Made by a program: the position numbers and the translations under genes
The notes under the pieces: generated by a model
What the model saw: only the letters and a program-made list of their open reading frames with translations
Databases searched by the model: none
What the model was told of the DNA's origin: nothing
Shown here: positions 18,588 to 26,837 of the stretch, piece by piece
Layout: every line of letters begins with the position of its first letter
Numbering within the stretch: position 1 is the first letter of the stretch
Assembly: GCF_017876545.1 (NCBI RefSeq)
Contig: NZ_JAGIOD010000001.1
Coordinates: forward strand, 868,001 to 932,000
Direction of reading: 5' to 3'
DNA length: 64,000 nt
Source: Brachybacterium sacelli
GTDB taxonomy: Bacteria > Actinomycetota > Actinomycetes > Actinomycetales > Dermabacteraceae

Positions 18588-20186
18588 ATGTCCCTCACCC
18601 AGAAACCTGCCGTCGTCCTCGCCGACGCATCCTTCGCGTGGCCCGACGGCACCGAAGCCCTCACCGGGCTCACCGCCGCGTTCGGCACCGGCCGCACCGG
18701 CTTGACCGGCGCGAATGGCACCGGGAAGACCACCCTCCTGCGCGTGATCGCCGGGGAGCTCGTGCTCACCACCGGCACGATCTCCGCGCACGGCCTGGTC
18801 GGATACCTTCCTCAGCAGCTCTCCCTGCGCACCGGCGCCACCGTCGCAGAGCTGCTCGGGGTGTCCGAGCGCCTCACGGCCGTGCGCGCCCTCGAGGCCG
18901 GCGACGCCTCGGCCGAGACTTTCGACGTGATCGCCGACGACTGGGACGTCGAGTCCCGGGCGCGGGCGACGCTCGACGGGATGGGGCTCGCGACGGTCGA
19001 TCTCGATCGCCCCGTCGGCACACTCTCCGGCGGGGAGACGGTGCTGCTCGCCCTCACGGGACTGCGGTGGGCGGGCCGTGAGATCGTCCTGCTGGACGAG
19101 CCCACCAACAACCTCGACCGCGGGGCGCGCCACCGGCTCTACGACACGATCACCGCCTGGCGCGGCACCCTGATCGTGGTCAGCCACGACGTCGCGCTCC
19201 TGGACCTCATGGACGACACGGCCGAGCTGCGAGGCGGCGACCTGACCGTGTACGGCGGGAACTACACCGCCTACCAGCATCACGTGGCCCGCGAGCAGGC
19301 CGCCGCGGAGCAGGCCCTGCGCAGCGCCGAGCAGACGGAGAAGATCGAGAAGCGCCAGCGGATCGAGGCGCAGACCAAGCTCGCCCGCCGCCGGCGGTAC
19401 GCCCGCACCGACTTCGAGAACACGCGCCGCCCCAAGGTGATCATGAAACTTAGGGCCCAGGAAGCACAGGTCAGCGCGGGAAAGCTGCGAGTAGAGCTCG
19501 ACGAGAAGATCCAGACCGCCCACGACGCGGTCGAGGAGCAGGAGCGGCGTCTGCGGCGCGAGGACCGCATTCACATCGACCTGCCCGATCCGGGAGTCCC
19601 CGCCGGCCGGCGCCTCGCAGAACTGCACGACGGCCGCGGCGCCCCCGTCATCCTCCAGGGCCCGGAGCGAGCAGCGCTGACCGGCCCCAACGGCATCGGG
19701 AAGACCCGGCTGCTCGAGACGCTCCTGACTCCGTCGCCGGCTCCCGGGGGAACCGTGCACGGGGTGGCGCACACCGACCTCCTCGGCTACCTCCCGCAGC
19801 GGCTCGACCACCTCGATGACGACGAGAGCGTCCTGGAGGCCGTGCGCGCCGCGGCGCCGCAGCCCTCGCCCCACGAGATCCGGGCGCAGCTGGCCCGTTT
19901 CCTGCTGCGCGCCGACGCCGTGCACCGGCGGATCGGCGATCTCTCCGGTGGTGAGCGGTTCCGGGCCGCCCTGGCCACGCTGCTGCTCGCCCAGCCGCCC
20001 CGACAGCTGCTCCTGCTGGACGAGCCGACCAACAACCTGGACCTGCGCAGCATCGACGAGCTGGTCGACGCCCTGGACTCCTATCGCGGAGGCGTGCTCG
20101 TGGTCAGCCACGACGATGCGTTCCTGGACCGGCTGCGCATCGACACCTGGATCGCGCTCGGGGCCGACGGACTGACCCGGGAGTAG
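18588..20186 (+). CDS. ABC-F family ATPase
   Basis: This 532-aa protein has two fused ATPase domains and no membrane segment. Domain 1 (about 8-220) has Walker A GANGTGKTT, signature LSGGE and Walker B LLDEPTNNLD. A long Arg/Lys/Glu-rich linker (about 225-335) would be the ribosome-binding interdomain arm. Domain 2 (about 335-532) has GPNGIGKT, LSGGE and LLLLDEPTNNLD. ABC-F proteins act on the ribosome as translation factors or remove drugs from it. A resistance role is suggested by the leader ORF and hairpin upstream, but the drug is unknown. It is a single gene, convergent with the gene at 20192. Confidence 0.88.
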   Translation: MSLTQKPAVVLADASFAWPDGTEALTGLTAAFGTGRTGLTGANGTGKTTLLRVIAGELVLTTGTISAHGLVGYLPQQLSLRTGATVAELLGVSERLTAVRALEAGDASAETFDVIADDWDVESRARATLDGMGLATVDLDRPVGTLSGGETVLLALTGLRWAGREIVLLDEPTNNLDRGARHRLYDTITAWRGTLIVVSHDVALLDLMDDTAELRGGDLTVYGGNYTAYQHHVAREQAAAEQALRSAEQTEKIEKRQRIEAQTKLARRRRYARTDFENTRRPKVIMKLRAQEAQVSAGKLRVELDEKIQTAHDAVEEQERRLRREDRIHIDLPDPGVPAGRRLAELHDGRGAPVILQGPERAALTGPNGIGKTRLLETLLTPSPAPGGTVHGVAHTDLLGYLPQRLDHLDDDESVLEAVRAAAPQPSPHEIRAQLARFLLRADAVHRRIGDLSGGERFRAALATLLLAQPPRQLLLLDEPTNNLDLRSIDELVDALDSYRGGVLVVSHDDAFLDRLRIDTWIALGADGLTRE

Positions 20187-20191
20187 AACTT

Positions 20192-20482
20192 TCAGGGGCT
20201 GATGCCGGTGACGATCAGCATCAGCACGACCAGGAAGAGCGAGAGCGCGCCGAGGCCCGTGCCGAGGGCGGCCGGCAGCACCTTCGCGGCGCGGCCGGTG
20301 TCGTAGCGGCTGATCCCGATGCCGCCGAAGACGACGGCGAGCACGGCGACCGGAGCGGCGACGACGTCACCGATCACCGGGATGAGCACGCAGGCCACGG
20401 CCGCGAGACCGAAGGTCAGTGCATAATCTCCGGCGGTGTACCGGCGTCGCCCCGTCGGCTCCTCGCGCATGGGCCCCATCAT
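20192..20482 (-). CDS. Small membrane protein (DUF4190-like)
   Basis: The 96-aa protein has two hydrophobic segments (about 20-55 and 68-94) joined by a short loop, GISRYDTGRAAKVLP. The pattern resembles DUF4190-type small actinobacterial membrane proteins; the family call is tentative and the function unknown. Its start ATG overlaps the stop of the MerR-type regulator gene (ATGA), so the two are co-expressed. It ends 5 bp from the convergent ABC-F stop. Confidence 0.6.
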   Translation of the reverse strand: MMGPMREEPTGRRRYTAGDYALTFGLAAVACVLIPVIGDVVAAPVAVLAVVFGGIGISRYDTGRAAKVLPAALGTGLGALSLFLVVLMLIVTGISP

Positions 20483-20868
20483 GCCCCCACGTGCGCGTCG
20501 ATGACCTCCTCCAGGATGTCGATCGTGTCCAGCTGCCGTGCGATCTCCTGCCGCAGACGCTCGCGGTAGCCGCGCAGCGACTCCACCAGATCCCCGGTGC
20601 GGTGCTCCTCGGCGATCATCCCGGGCAGGACCGGCCGGATCTCGGCGCTCGTCATCCCGGCGGCGAACAGGCGCTGGACCAGGGCCACCCGGTCGACGGC
20701 CTCGCGCTCGTAGCGGCGATGCCCGGCCCGGGTGCGGTGCGGGCTCAGCAGCCCCTGCTCCTCGTAGTAGCGCAGGGATCGCGCGCTCGCGCCGGTGGCC
20801 CCGCCCAGATCCCCGATGCTGAGAAGGGGTCCGGACGTAGCTCTCACATGCATGTCAGATACGGACAT
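20479..20868 (-). CDS. MerR-family transcriptional regulator
   Basis: The protein is about 129 aa from the ATG at 20868. The N-terminal winged HTH reads LLSIGDLGGATGASARSLRY followed by YEEQGLL and HRRYEREAVDRV. A coiled-coil dimerisation helix follows (RGYRERLRQEIARQLDTIDI). There are no cysteines for metal binding, so it is more like drug- or stress-type MerR proteins. The start is uncertain: the frame stays open to 20913 and there is no strong ribosome site. It is coupled to the small membrane protein gene downstream, which may be its target. Confidence 0.8.
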   Translation of the reverse strand: MSVSDMHVRATSGPLLSIGDLGGATGASARSLRYYEEQGLLSPHRTRAGHRRYEREAVDRVALVQRLFAAGMTSAEIRPVLPGMIAEEHRTGDLVESLRGYRERLRQEIARQLDTIDILEEVIDAHVGA

Positions 20869-21096
20869 GGACGCAGTGTATGACGCGTCGCCGCGCGTCC
20901 GAGGGAACCTCACACGGGTGTCAAGTACGGATCGACGTCAGAGGACTCCAGCTGACCCTTGGGTAGCCACGCGGGCTTCTTGTAACGTCGCCCGAATTGC
21001 GCTCCGCCGGAGCGCAGCACATGGCCCCGCGCGCAGGTCTTCCCCGTCGCGCGCAGTCGAGCACCACCGCTCGCGTCGAGGAAGAGGCACCGCACG

Positions 21097-22584
21097 ATGA
21101 CGTCGCACGAGTACGCCACCAGCCCCACCACCCCTGCCCTGAGACGGAGGACCCTGCTGCGAGCAGGTGGGATCCTCGGTGCCGCCGGCACGGCCGGCGC
21201 CGCCGCGCTGCACGCCGCGCCCGCGCTCGCCGAGGGACCGCCCGCGCACTGGCTCCGCCCCGGTGATCCCGGATACGAGGAGTCCATGGCACGGTTCAAC
21301 GTGTCGATCACCCACCGGCCCGAGGCGGTCGTCCTCGCCCAGCACTCCTCGCACGTCCAGGAGGCCGTGCGCTATGCGGACGGCCAGGACCTGCCGGTCG
21401 CCGTGATGGCCACCGGGCACCAGGCCTCGGTCCCCTTCGACGACGGGATCCTCGTCAGCACCGCGGGGATGGACGGGGTGCGGATCGACCCGCGGCGCTC
21501 GACGGCGGGCGTCGGACCCGGCGTGCGCTGGAGCGAGGTCGCCGAGAAGGCCGCCCACCACGGTCTGGCCGGGCTGGCCGGGTCCTCCGGCAGCGTCGGC
21601 GTGGTCGGCTACACCCTCGGCGGCGGCCTGAGCCCCGCCCTCGGCCGTCTCCACGGTTACGCCGCCGATCACGTGGAAGGGTTCGACATCGTCACCGCCG
21701 ACGGAGAGCTGCGACGGGCGACCCCCGAGTGCGAGGAGGACCTCTTCTGGGCCGCCCGTGGGGGCAAGGGCAACTTCGGCATCGTGACCTCGATGGACTT
21801 CGGCCTGTTCGCGGTGCCGACGCTGTACGCCGGCGCGCTGATGTTCTCCGCCGAGGCTGCCGAGGACGTGCTGCCGGCCTGGCGGGACTGGGCCGCGGAG
21901 GCACCGGAGGAGGTCACCACGTCGGCCGCCTTCGTCCAGGTGCCGCCGGACGCACCGCTCCCGGAGCCGGTGCGCGGGAAGCGCGTGGTGAGTCTGCGGG
22001 TCTCCTATGACGGGGATGCGGCCGACGGGAGACGTCTCGTCGATCCGCTGCGCGAGGTCGCTCCCGTCCTCGTGGACTCGGTCGCCGAGATCCCGTTCAC
22101 CGACTGGGGCGCGATCCACAACGATCCGGAGGGCCCGCTCCCCGCCTACGAGCGGACCACCCTGCTGGCGGAGCTGCCCGACGAGGCGCTGCAGGCGATC
22201 ATCAACCTCGCCGGCGCGGAGTCCGAGTCGCCGATGAGCCTGGTCGAAGTGCGCCAGCTCGGCGGGGCGCTGGCGAGGGAGCCCGAGGTGGGCAACGCCG
22301 TCGGCCATCGCGAGGCGGCCTACACCTTCTTCACCATCGGCGTGGCGCCGCCCGAGCAGGTTGAGGACGTCCGTTCCTACGGGGAGCGGCTGATCGGCTC
22401 CATGGTCGCGTGGAGCACCGGCGGTGCCTATGTCAACTTCCTCTCCAGCGACGAGTCGGACCCCGAGGACGTGCGCGACGCGTACGTCCCGGAGATCTAT
22501 GACCGCCTGGTGGGCGTCAAAACCGCGGTGGACGGCTCGAACATGTTCCGTCTGACCCACAACATCCCGCCCGCCGTCGGCTGA
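21097..22584 (+). CDS. Tat-exported FAD-binding oxidoreductase (BBE/PCMH family)
   Basis: The protein has 495 aa. A Tat signal peptide (RRRTLLRAGGILGAAG, cleaved near ALAEG) is followed by a PCMH FAD-binding domain (about 60-240). It has the flavin-attachment histidine in VMATGHQ and the GYTLGGGLSPALG motif. A substrate domain follows, ending in a berberine-bridge-like tail (YDRLVGVKTAVDG, then NMFRLTHNIPP). Such enzymes oxidise sugars or secondary metabolites outside the cytoplasm. The 6-S-cysteinyl site is not evident, so a single His link is likely. It is a lone gene with no partner suggesting a substrate. Confidence 0.85.
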   Translation: MTSHEYATSPTTPALRRRTLLRAGGILGAAGTAGAAALHAAPALAEGPPAHWLRPGDPGYEESMARFNVSITHRPEAVVLAQHSSHVQEAVRYADGQDLPVAVMATGHQASVPFDDGILVSTAGMDGVRIDPRRSTAGVGPGVRWSEVAEKAAHHGLAGLAGSSGSVGVVGYTLGGGLSPALGRLHGYAADHVEGFDIVTADGELRRATPECEEDLFWAARGGKGNFGIVTSMDFGLFAVPTLYAGALMFSAEAAEDVLPAWRDWAAEAPEEVTTSAAFVQVPPDAPLPEPVRGKRVVSLRVSYDGDAADGRRLVDPLREVAPVLVDSVAEIPFTDWGAIHNDPEGPLPAYERTTLLAELPDEALQAIINLAGAESESPMSLVEVRQLGGALAREPEVGNAVGHREAAYTFFTIGVAPPEQVEDVRSYGERLIGSMVAWSTGGAYVNFLSSDESDPEDVRDAYVPEIYDRLVGVKTAVDGSNMFRLTHNIPPAVG

Positions 22585-22588
22585 GAGG

Positions 22589-22918
22589 TCACTCCAGCGG
22601 GTTCGGCTGCAGGGGCAGTGCCTCGATGAGGGGATGGTCCTTGTCGATCACGCCCATCTTCGCCGCGCCCCCGGGAGATCCCAGGTCGTCGAAGAAGTCG
22701 ACGTTGGCGTCGTAGTACTCGGCCCACTGGTCGGGGGTGTCGTCCTCGTAGAAGATCGCCTCGACCGGGCACACGGGTTCGCAGGCACCGCAGTCCACGC
22801 ACTCGTCGGGCTGGATGTACAGCATTCGGTTGCCCTCGTAGATGCAGTCCACGGGGCACTCGTCGATGCAGGCGCGATCCTTCACGTCCACGCACGGCAG
22901 GGCGATCACATAGGTCAC
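22589..22918 (-). CDS. fdxA: Seven-iron ferredoxin
   Basis: The protein has 109 aa, the normal length for actinobacterial FdxA. The cysteine pattern CVDVKDRACIDECPVDCIY and then CVDCGACEPVCPVEAIFYED holds a [3Fe-4S] and a [4Fe-4S] cluster. It is a cytosolic electron carrier for oxidoreductases. It is divergent from soxR, and its promoter has a 19-bp spacer containing a SoxR-box-like repeat, so it is probably induced by SoxR. It ends 4 bp from the stop of the convergent FAD oxidoreductase gene. Confidence 0.95.
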   Translation of the reverse strand: MTYVIALPCVDVKDRACIDECPVDCIYEGNRMLYIQPDECVDCGACEPVCPVEAIFYEDDTPDQWAEYYDANVDFFDDLGSPGGAAKMGVIDKDHPLIEALPLQPNPLE

Positions 22919-22949
22919 GAGGCGTTCCTTCCCGATCGATCGTGCTGTG

Positions 22950-22980
22950 ACCGTAAGATCTCAAGTGCCCTTGACGTCAA
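22950..22980 (-). promoter_or_regulatory. fdxA promoter with degenerate SoxR box
   Basis: Minus-strand -35 TTGACG (22980-22975) and -10 TACGGT (22955-22950) have a 19-bp spacer, the over-long spacing used by MerR-family activators. Within the spacer TCAAG-N4-CTTGA (22961-22974) matches the core of the SoxR box. Confidence 0.7.
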
Positions 22981-22995
22981 GCGGAGGGAACGCCG

Positions 22996-23466
22996 ATGAA
23001 CGCGCCGCACGAGCCCGACGAGCTGCTGACGATCGGTGAGATGAGCCGACGCACCGGCGTCGCCCCGTCCGCGCTGCGCTACTACGAGGACCTCCACCTC
23101 ATCGCGTCGGTGCGCACCAGCGGCAACCAGCGTCGATACGCCCGGCACATGCTGCGCCGCGTCTCCCTGATCTCGGTCGCGAAGCGCCTGGGGGTCCCGC
23201 TCGCGGACGTGCACGAGGCCTTCGGGGACGTCCCGATGGACTCCACCCCCTCCCATGCCGACTGGCAGCGCGCCTCCCGCCGCTGGAAGACGCAGCTCGA
23301 GGAGCGCCGGCGCGGACTCGAGCGCCTCGAGGCCGAGCTCACCGGCTGCATCGGCTGCGGCTGCCTGTCGCTGAAGGCTTGTGCGCTGCTGAACCCCGAC
23401 GACGCCCTGGCCGCCACCGGCGCCGGACCGCGCCGGCTCGCGGACCTCCCGGATGACGACGGATGA
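22996..23466 (+). CDS. soxR: Redox-sensitive MerR-family activator SoxR
   Basis: The protein has 156 aa. The N-terminal HTH (LLTIGEMSRRTGVAPSALRY) and wing are followed by the dimerisation helix. Next comes the [2Fe-2S] cluster motif CIGCGCLSLKAC, the C-x2-C-x-C-x5-C spacing specific to SoxR. Oxidation of the cluster by redox-cycling compounds or superoxide switches on target promoters. Divergent fdxA and downstream sodA both carry SoxR boxes in 19-bp promoter spacers, so this is a compact SoxR regulon. As in other actinobacteria there is no soxS nearby. The ATG has GGAGGGAA upstream. Confidence 0.95.
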   Translation: MNAPHEPDELLTIGEMSRRTGVAPSALRYYEDLHLIASVRTSGNQRRYARHMLRRVSLISVAKRLGVPLADVHEAFGDVPMDSTPSHADWQRASRRWKTQLEERRRGLERLEAELTGCIGCGCLSLKACALLNPDDALAATGAGPRRLADLPDDDG

Positions 23467-23475
23467 CGGGACGCC

Positions 23476-23506
23476 TTGCCCTCAAGCGCGCTTGAGGTTT
23501 TAGGGT
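23476..23506 (+). promoter_or_regulatory. sodA promoter with perfect SoxR box
   Basis: The -35 TTGCCC (23476-23481) and -10 TAGGGT (23501-23506) are separated by 19 bp. The box CCTCAAGCGCGCTTGAGG (23480-23497) is a perfect 18-bp palindrome, differing from the E. coli SoxR box only in the four central bases. Confidence 0.85.
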
Positions 23507-23536
23507 CGACTCATCGACACGACGAAAGGACTGATC

Positions 23537-24166
23537 ATGGCGGACTACACGCTTCCGGATCTCGACTACGACTACGGGGCGCTCGATCCTTCGATCTCCG
23601 GGAAGATCATGGAGCTGCATCACTCCAAGCACCATGCGACCTATGTCAAGGGTGCGAACACGGCGCTGGAGAAGCTGGCGGCGGCCCGGGAGGCCGGTGA
23701 TTTCGCCACGGTGAACCAGTTCTCGAAGGATCTGGCGTTCAACCTCGGTGGGCACACGAACCACTCGATCTTCTGGAAGAACCTCTCGCCGGAGGGTGGG
23801 GACAAGCCCACCGGTGAGCTGGCGCAGGCGATCGATGAGTTCTTCGGGTCCTTCGATGCGTTCCGCGATCACTTCACGGCTGCGGCGCTGGGTATCCAGG
23901 GTTCGGGCTGGGCGATCCTGGCGTACGAGCCGATCGGTGGAAAGCTCGTGATCGAGCAGTTCTACGATCAGCAGAACGGTGTCCCGGTGGCCACGGTGCC
24001 GCTGTTCCAGCTGGACATGTGGGAGCACGCGTTCTACCTCGATTACCAGAACGTGAAGGCGGACTACGTCAAGGCGATCTGGAACATCGTGAACTGGGCC
24101 GACGTCCAGAAGCGGTTCGAGACCGCTCGCGCGACCGGCTCCTCGCTGGTCATCCCCCAGGCCTGA
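23537..24166 (+). CDS. sodA: Superoxide dismutase (Mn/Fe type)
   Basis: The protein has 209 aa. Metal ligands are visible in [12 protein letters not shown] (His), [10 protein letters not shown] (His) and [12 protein letters not shown] (Asp and His). Gln in [10 protein letters not shown] fits the Mn or cambialistic group. It converts superoxide to hydrogen peroxide and oxygen in the cytosol. The gene lies 70 bp after soxR behind a SoxR-type promoter, so induction by oxidised SoxR is expected. It has AAAGGA 9 bp before the ATG. Codon choice is more biased toward GGT/CGT-type codons than in neighbours, in keeping with high expression. Confidence 0.95.
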   Translation: MADYTLPDLDYDYGALDPSISGKIMELHHSKHHATYVKGANTALEKLAAAREAGDFATVNQFSKDLAFNLGGHTNHSIFWKNLSPEGGDKPTGELAQAIDEFFGSFDAFRDHFTAAALGIQGSGWAILAYEPIGGKLVIEQFYDQQNGVPVATVPLFQLDMWEHAFYLDYQNVKADYVKAIWNIVNWADVQKRFETARATGSSLVIPQA

Positions 24167-24168
24167 CC

Positions 24169-25020
24169 TCAGGCGAGGCGCCCGTGGGCGCGCAGGGTGT
24201 CCAGGGCCGCGACGGTGACGATCCCGCGGTACTCGACGACCTGCCCGGTGGACCAGTGCAGGAAATCGAAGTCCCAGCCGCCGTCCTCGAGCTGCTCGGC
24301 CTCCAGCGCGTCCAGGCCCTCGGCGATGACCTCCTCGGGGAAGAGCGCTCGGCTCGGCGCGTCCGGCCGCGGGGACAGCTGGAGCGCGGTGGCCTTTTCC
24401 CCGTCGACCCCGCCCGGGATCGGGAGCGATCCGTCGGGCGCGAGGCTCGAGCGGAAGCGCTCCAGCGCGCGGGCGACCCGTCCGGGGTCCGGCACCTCGT
24501 CGAGGAAGTGGAGGGCGAAGATGATCTCGTATCCGACCAGCTCCGTGGCCTCGATCCGAGTCCAGCACCACGCGGTGGCGGAGTCCAGCCAGGGATGCTC
24601 GACCCCGAGACTCCAGAGATGCGCCGCAGTGAGATAGGTGAGGAAGCCCGCGTCGTTCGGCTGCATCCACGGGGCCCGGGGATGCTCGGCGGCAGTGGCC
24701 AGCACCTGCGGCACGCTTCCGTCGGGAAGGGTCGCCGTCCGCAGCCAGTCGAGGGTCTCCTCGATCAGCTCGTGCCCCGAGGCGCCCACCTGGGCTAGCA
24801 CTCCCAGCGCCGTCATGGCGGCGGAGACCTGGCTGTCGGGGCCGCGCAGGTCGGGCTCGAGGGCGTGGCCCCAGCCGCCGTCGTCGGTGCGGAAGCCCTG
24901 CAGAGCGGTGACGACCCGGGAGACCGGGGCGTCGTCGAACAGCACCGCGGCGAGGTGCCGTTCCAGCAGGCGGGCATCGGTCAGGAGGAAGGTGCGGGCG
25001 GCGCGTACGTCGGTGCTCAT
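24169..25020 (-). CDS. Alpha/alpha-toroid (prenyltransferase/squalene-cyclase-like repeat) protein
   Basis: The protein has 283 aa. Repeats of the cyclase type are visible: GFRTDDGGWGHALEPDL near residue 50, TLPDGSVPQVL near 95, LAPDGSLPIPGG near 195 and EDGGWDFDFLHWSTG near 250. These QW-like motifs form alpha/alpha barrels in terpene cyclases and prenyltransferases. The catalytic DxDD is absent, so enzymatic activity is doubtful; no function can be assigned. It has no signal peptide. It is 10 bp downstream of the AraC-type regulator gene on the same strand and probably co-transcribed. Confidence 0.65.
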   Translation of the reverse strand: MSTDVRAARTFLLTDARLLERHLAAVLFDDAPVSRVVTALQGFRTDDGGWGHALEPDLRGPDSQVSAAMTALGVLAQVGASGHELIEETLDWLRTATLPDGSVPQVLATAAEHPRAPWMQPNDAGFLTYLTAAHLWSLGVEHPWLDSATAWCWTRIEATELVGYEIIFALHFLDEVPDPGRVARALERFRSSLAPDGSLPIPGGVDGEKATALQLSPRPDAPSRALFPEEVIAEGLDALEAEQLEDGGWDFDFLHWSTGQVVEYRGIVTVAALDTLRAHGRLA

Positions 25021-25030
25021 GGCGCCGAGA

Positions 25031-25756
25031 CTAGGCGGCGGTGAGCGTCGCGTCTTCCAGGAATCGGACCGGGGTCAGGCCGGTCAGCCGCCGCACCTCA
25101 TCGGACATGTGGGCCTGGCTCGCATAACCCGCTGCGCCCGCACGCTCGGCGAGGGGCAGCGCGTCCGACCGCTGCGAGAAAGCGATGAGACGCCGCAGTC
25201 GGGCGACGCGCGCGAGCATCTTGGGCCCGTACCCGATCGCGGCGGCGGTGCGGCGATGCAGATGGCGCTCGCTGACCCCGAGGCCGGAGGCGACGAGGGC
25301 GACCCGCGCGTCCGGCGCCGCCAGCCGGTGAGACGCGGCGACGACGAGGGCGTCCGCCTCGCCCTGCCGACGTTCCACGGCGCCCGCCAGCAGCTCGAGG
25401 CGGCGCTGCGGCGTGGCCGACCCGAGCTCTTCACTCAGCACCGAGGCCGCCTCGGACCAGAGGTCGAGCACGGGCACGCGGGCATCGCGCACCTCCGAGG
25501 CCGGGAGCCCCAGCACGGACCCGGCCGCCCCGGGCCGGAGCCGGATGCCGGTGACGGGCTCCCCGTCGCCGGTGGGGGCGAACATCACCGGTCCGGTATC
25601 GGCGCCGACGACGACGAGACGACCGTCGCGCCAGATCAGGTCGACGCACGCGTCGGGGATGACCCGCTGCTCCGACGCGCGCCCCCGGTGCTCCCACAGA
25701 CAGGCGACCACCGGGTGCAGCACCCTCGGCGGGGCGATCTCGCGATAGCCGGTCAT
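25031..25756 (-). CDS. AraC-family transcriptional regulator
   Basis: The protein has 241 aa. The N-terminal half (about 1-125) has the DUF6597-type sensor pattern: VACLWEHRG, VIPDACVDLIW and GIRLRPGAAGSVLGLPASE. The C-terminal AraC DNA-binding domain (about 145-235) has two HTH units: VALVASGLGVSERHLHRRTA and AERAGAAGYASQAHMSDEVR, then FL. The effector is unknown. Its likely partner is the toroid-repeat gene 10 bp downstream. It is divergent from the ECF41 sigma gene. Confidence 0.82.
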   Translation of the reverse strand: MTGYREIAPPRVLHPVVACLWEHRGRASEQRVIPDACVDLIWRDGRLVVVGADTGPVMFAPTGDGEPVTGIRLRPGAAGSVLGLPASEVRDARVPVLDLWSEAASVLSEELGSATPQRRLELLAGAVERRQGEADALVVAASHRLAAPDARVALVASGLGVSERHLHRRTAAAIGYGPKMLARVARLRRLIAFSQRSDALPLAERAGAAGYASQAHMSDEVRRLTGLTPVRFLEDATLTAA

Positions 25757-25811
25757 GGCGTCGAGTCTGACCCATCGCGCCGCGCCTTGACGACGTGGTT
25801 ACGCTCACCGC

Positions 25812-26756
25812 GTGACGGTTCCGCTGAAGGATCTCGACCATTTCGAAGCTGCGAGGTACCACCTGGGTGCCGTCGCCTACCGGTTGCTGGGCTCGCCCGT
25901 TGACGCCGAGGACGCCGTCCAGGAGACCTACCTGCGCTGGGCCGCCGCGAACAGGGACGACATCGAGGTTCCCAGAGCCTGGCTGACCCGGGTGCTCACC
26001 CACCATTGCCTCGACCAGCTCACCTCCGCTCGGGCCCGGCGCGAGGAGTACGTCGGCCAGTGGCTGCCCGAGCCTCTGCTGGACGGGGACCCGCTGCTGG
26101 GCCCCGCCGAGACCGTGGAGCAGCGCGACTCCGTCTCGCTCGCGATGCTCGGACTGCTCGAGGACCTGGCACCGCAGGAGCGGGCCGTCTTCGTGCTCAA
26201 GGAGGCGTTCGGCTACCCGCATGCCGAGATCGCGGAGACCCTCGGGACCACCGTGGCCGGCAGTCAGCAGGCCTTCGCGCGCGCGAGACGCCGACTGCGG
26301 GAGGGCGAGCCCCGCGCCGAGGCCACCCCCGAGTCCTCGCGGGAGGTCGTCGAGGCGTTCCTGAACGCCGCCGCGGGCGGCGACCTCGAGCAGCTCGTCG
26401 GGATGCTCAGCGAGAACGCGGTGAGCATCGCCGACGGCGGCGGGAAGGTGCCGGCGGCCCGCAGGCCGATCATCGGCGCCGAGAAGATCGCGACCCTCCT
26501 GCGTGGTGCCTTCCGGCCCACACCCGCCAAGCGCAACTTCCTCGGGGGCCCGCTCGAGCTCTACGCCGACCTCGTCAACGGATCCCCGGCCCTGCTCGCC
26601 AGTTCCGGCGGCCGCCTGGTCGGGGTGATCGTCCTGGAGAGGGCCGACGGCCGGATCCGCGACATCCGCATCCAGGCCAACCCCGGCAAGCTCGTGCGCC
26701 TGGAACAGCGCTGGCGCGCCTCGAACCCTGGGGAGCCGCTCTCCAGTGCCTGGTGA
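25812..26756 (+). CDS. ECF41-family sigma factor with SnoaL-like C-terminal domain
   Basis: This 314-aa GTG-start sigma factor of the SigJ/ECF41 group has region 2 (about 10-80) and region 4 (about 115-170, AEIAETLGTTVAGSQQAFAR). A SnoaL-like domain is fused at the C-terminus (about 180-310). The ECF41 marker motifs are all visible: WLPEP between regions 2 and 4, DGGGKV in the extension, and NPGKL near the end. In this group the C-terminal domain replaces an anti-sigma factor, and the target is usually an adjacent COE-type (carboxymuconolactone decarboxylase, oxidoreductase, epimerase) gene. Here that is the FAD oxidoreductase 81 bp downstream. Confidence 0.92.
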   Translation: MTVPLKDLDHFEAARYHLGAVAYRLLGSPVDAEDAVQETYLRWAAANRDDIEVPRAWLTRVLTHHCLDQLTSARARREEYVGQWLPEPLLDGDPLLGPAETVEQRDSVSLAMLGLLEDLAPQERAVFVLKEAFGYPHAEIAETLGTTVAGSQQAFARARRRLREGEPRAEATPESSREVVEAFLNAAAGGDLEQLVGMLSENAVSIADGGGKVPAARRPIIGAEKIATLLRGAFRPTPAKRNFLGGPLELYADLVNGSPALLASSGGRLVGVIVLERADGRIRDIRIQANPGKLVRLEQRWRASNPGEPLSSAW

Positions 26757-26837
26757 GGGGCCAGTACCTGGGATCACGTCAGGTTCTGGCGGGCTGCGTC
26801 GTCAGACAGGTACACCCTCGGACACAGGAGGTCCATC

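Noticed and set aside
18165..20111. 648-codon minus-strand frame opposite the ABC-F gene
   Set aside because: The sense strand has all ABC motifs; the antisense protein is low-complexity Val/Gly/Leu typical of shadow frames.
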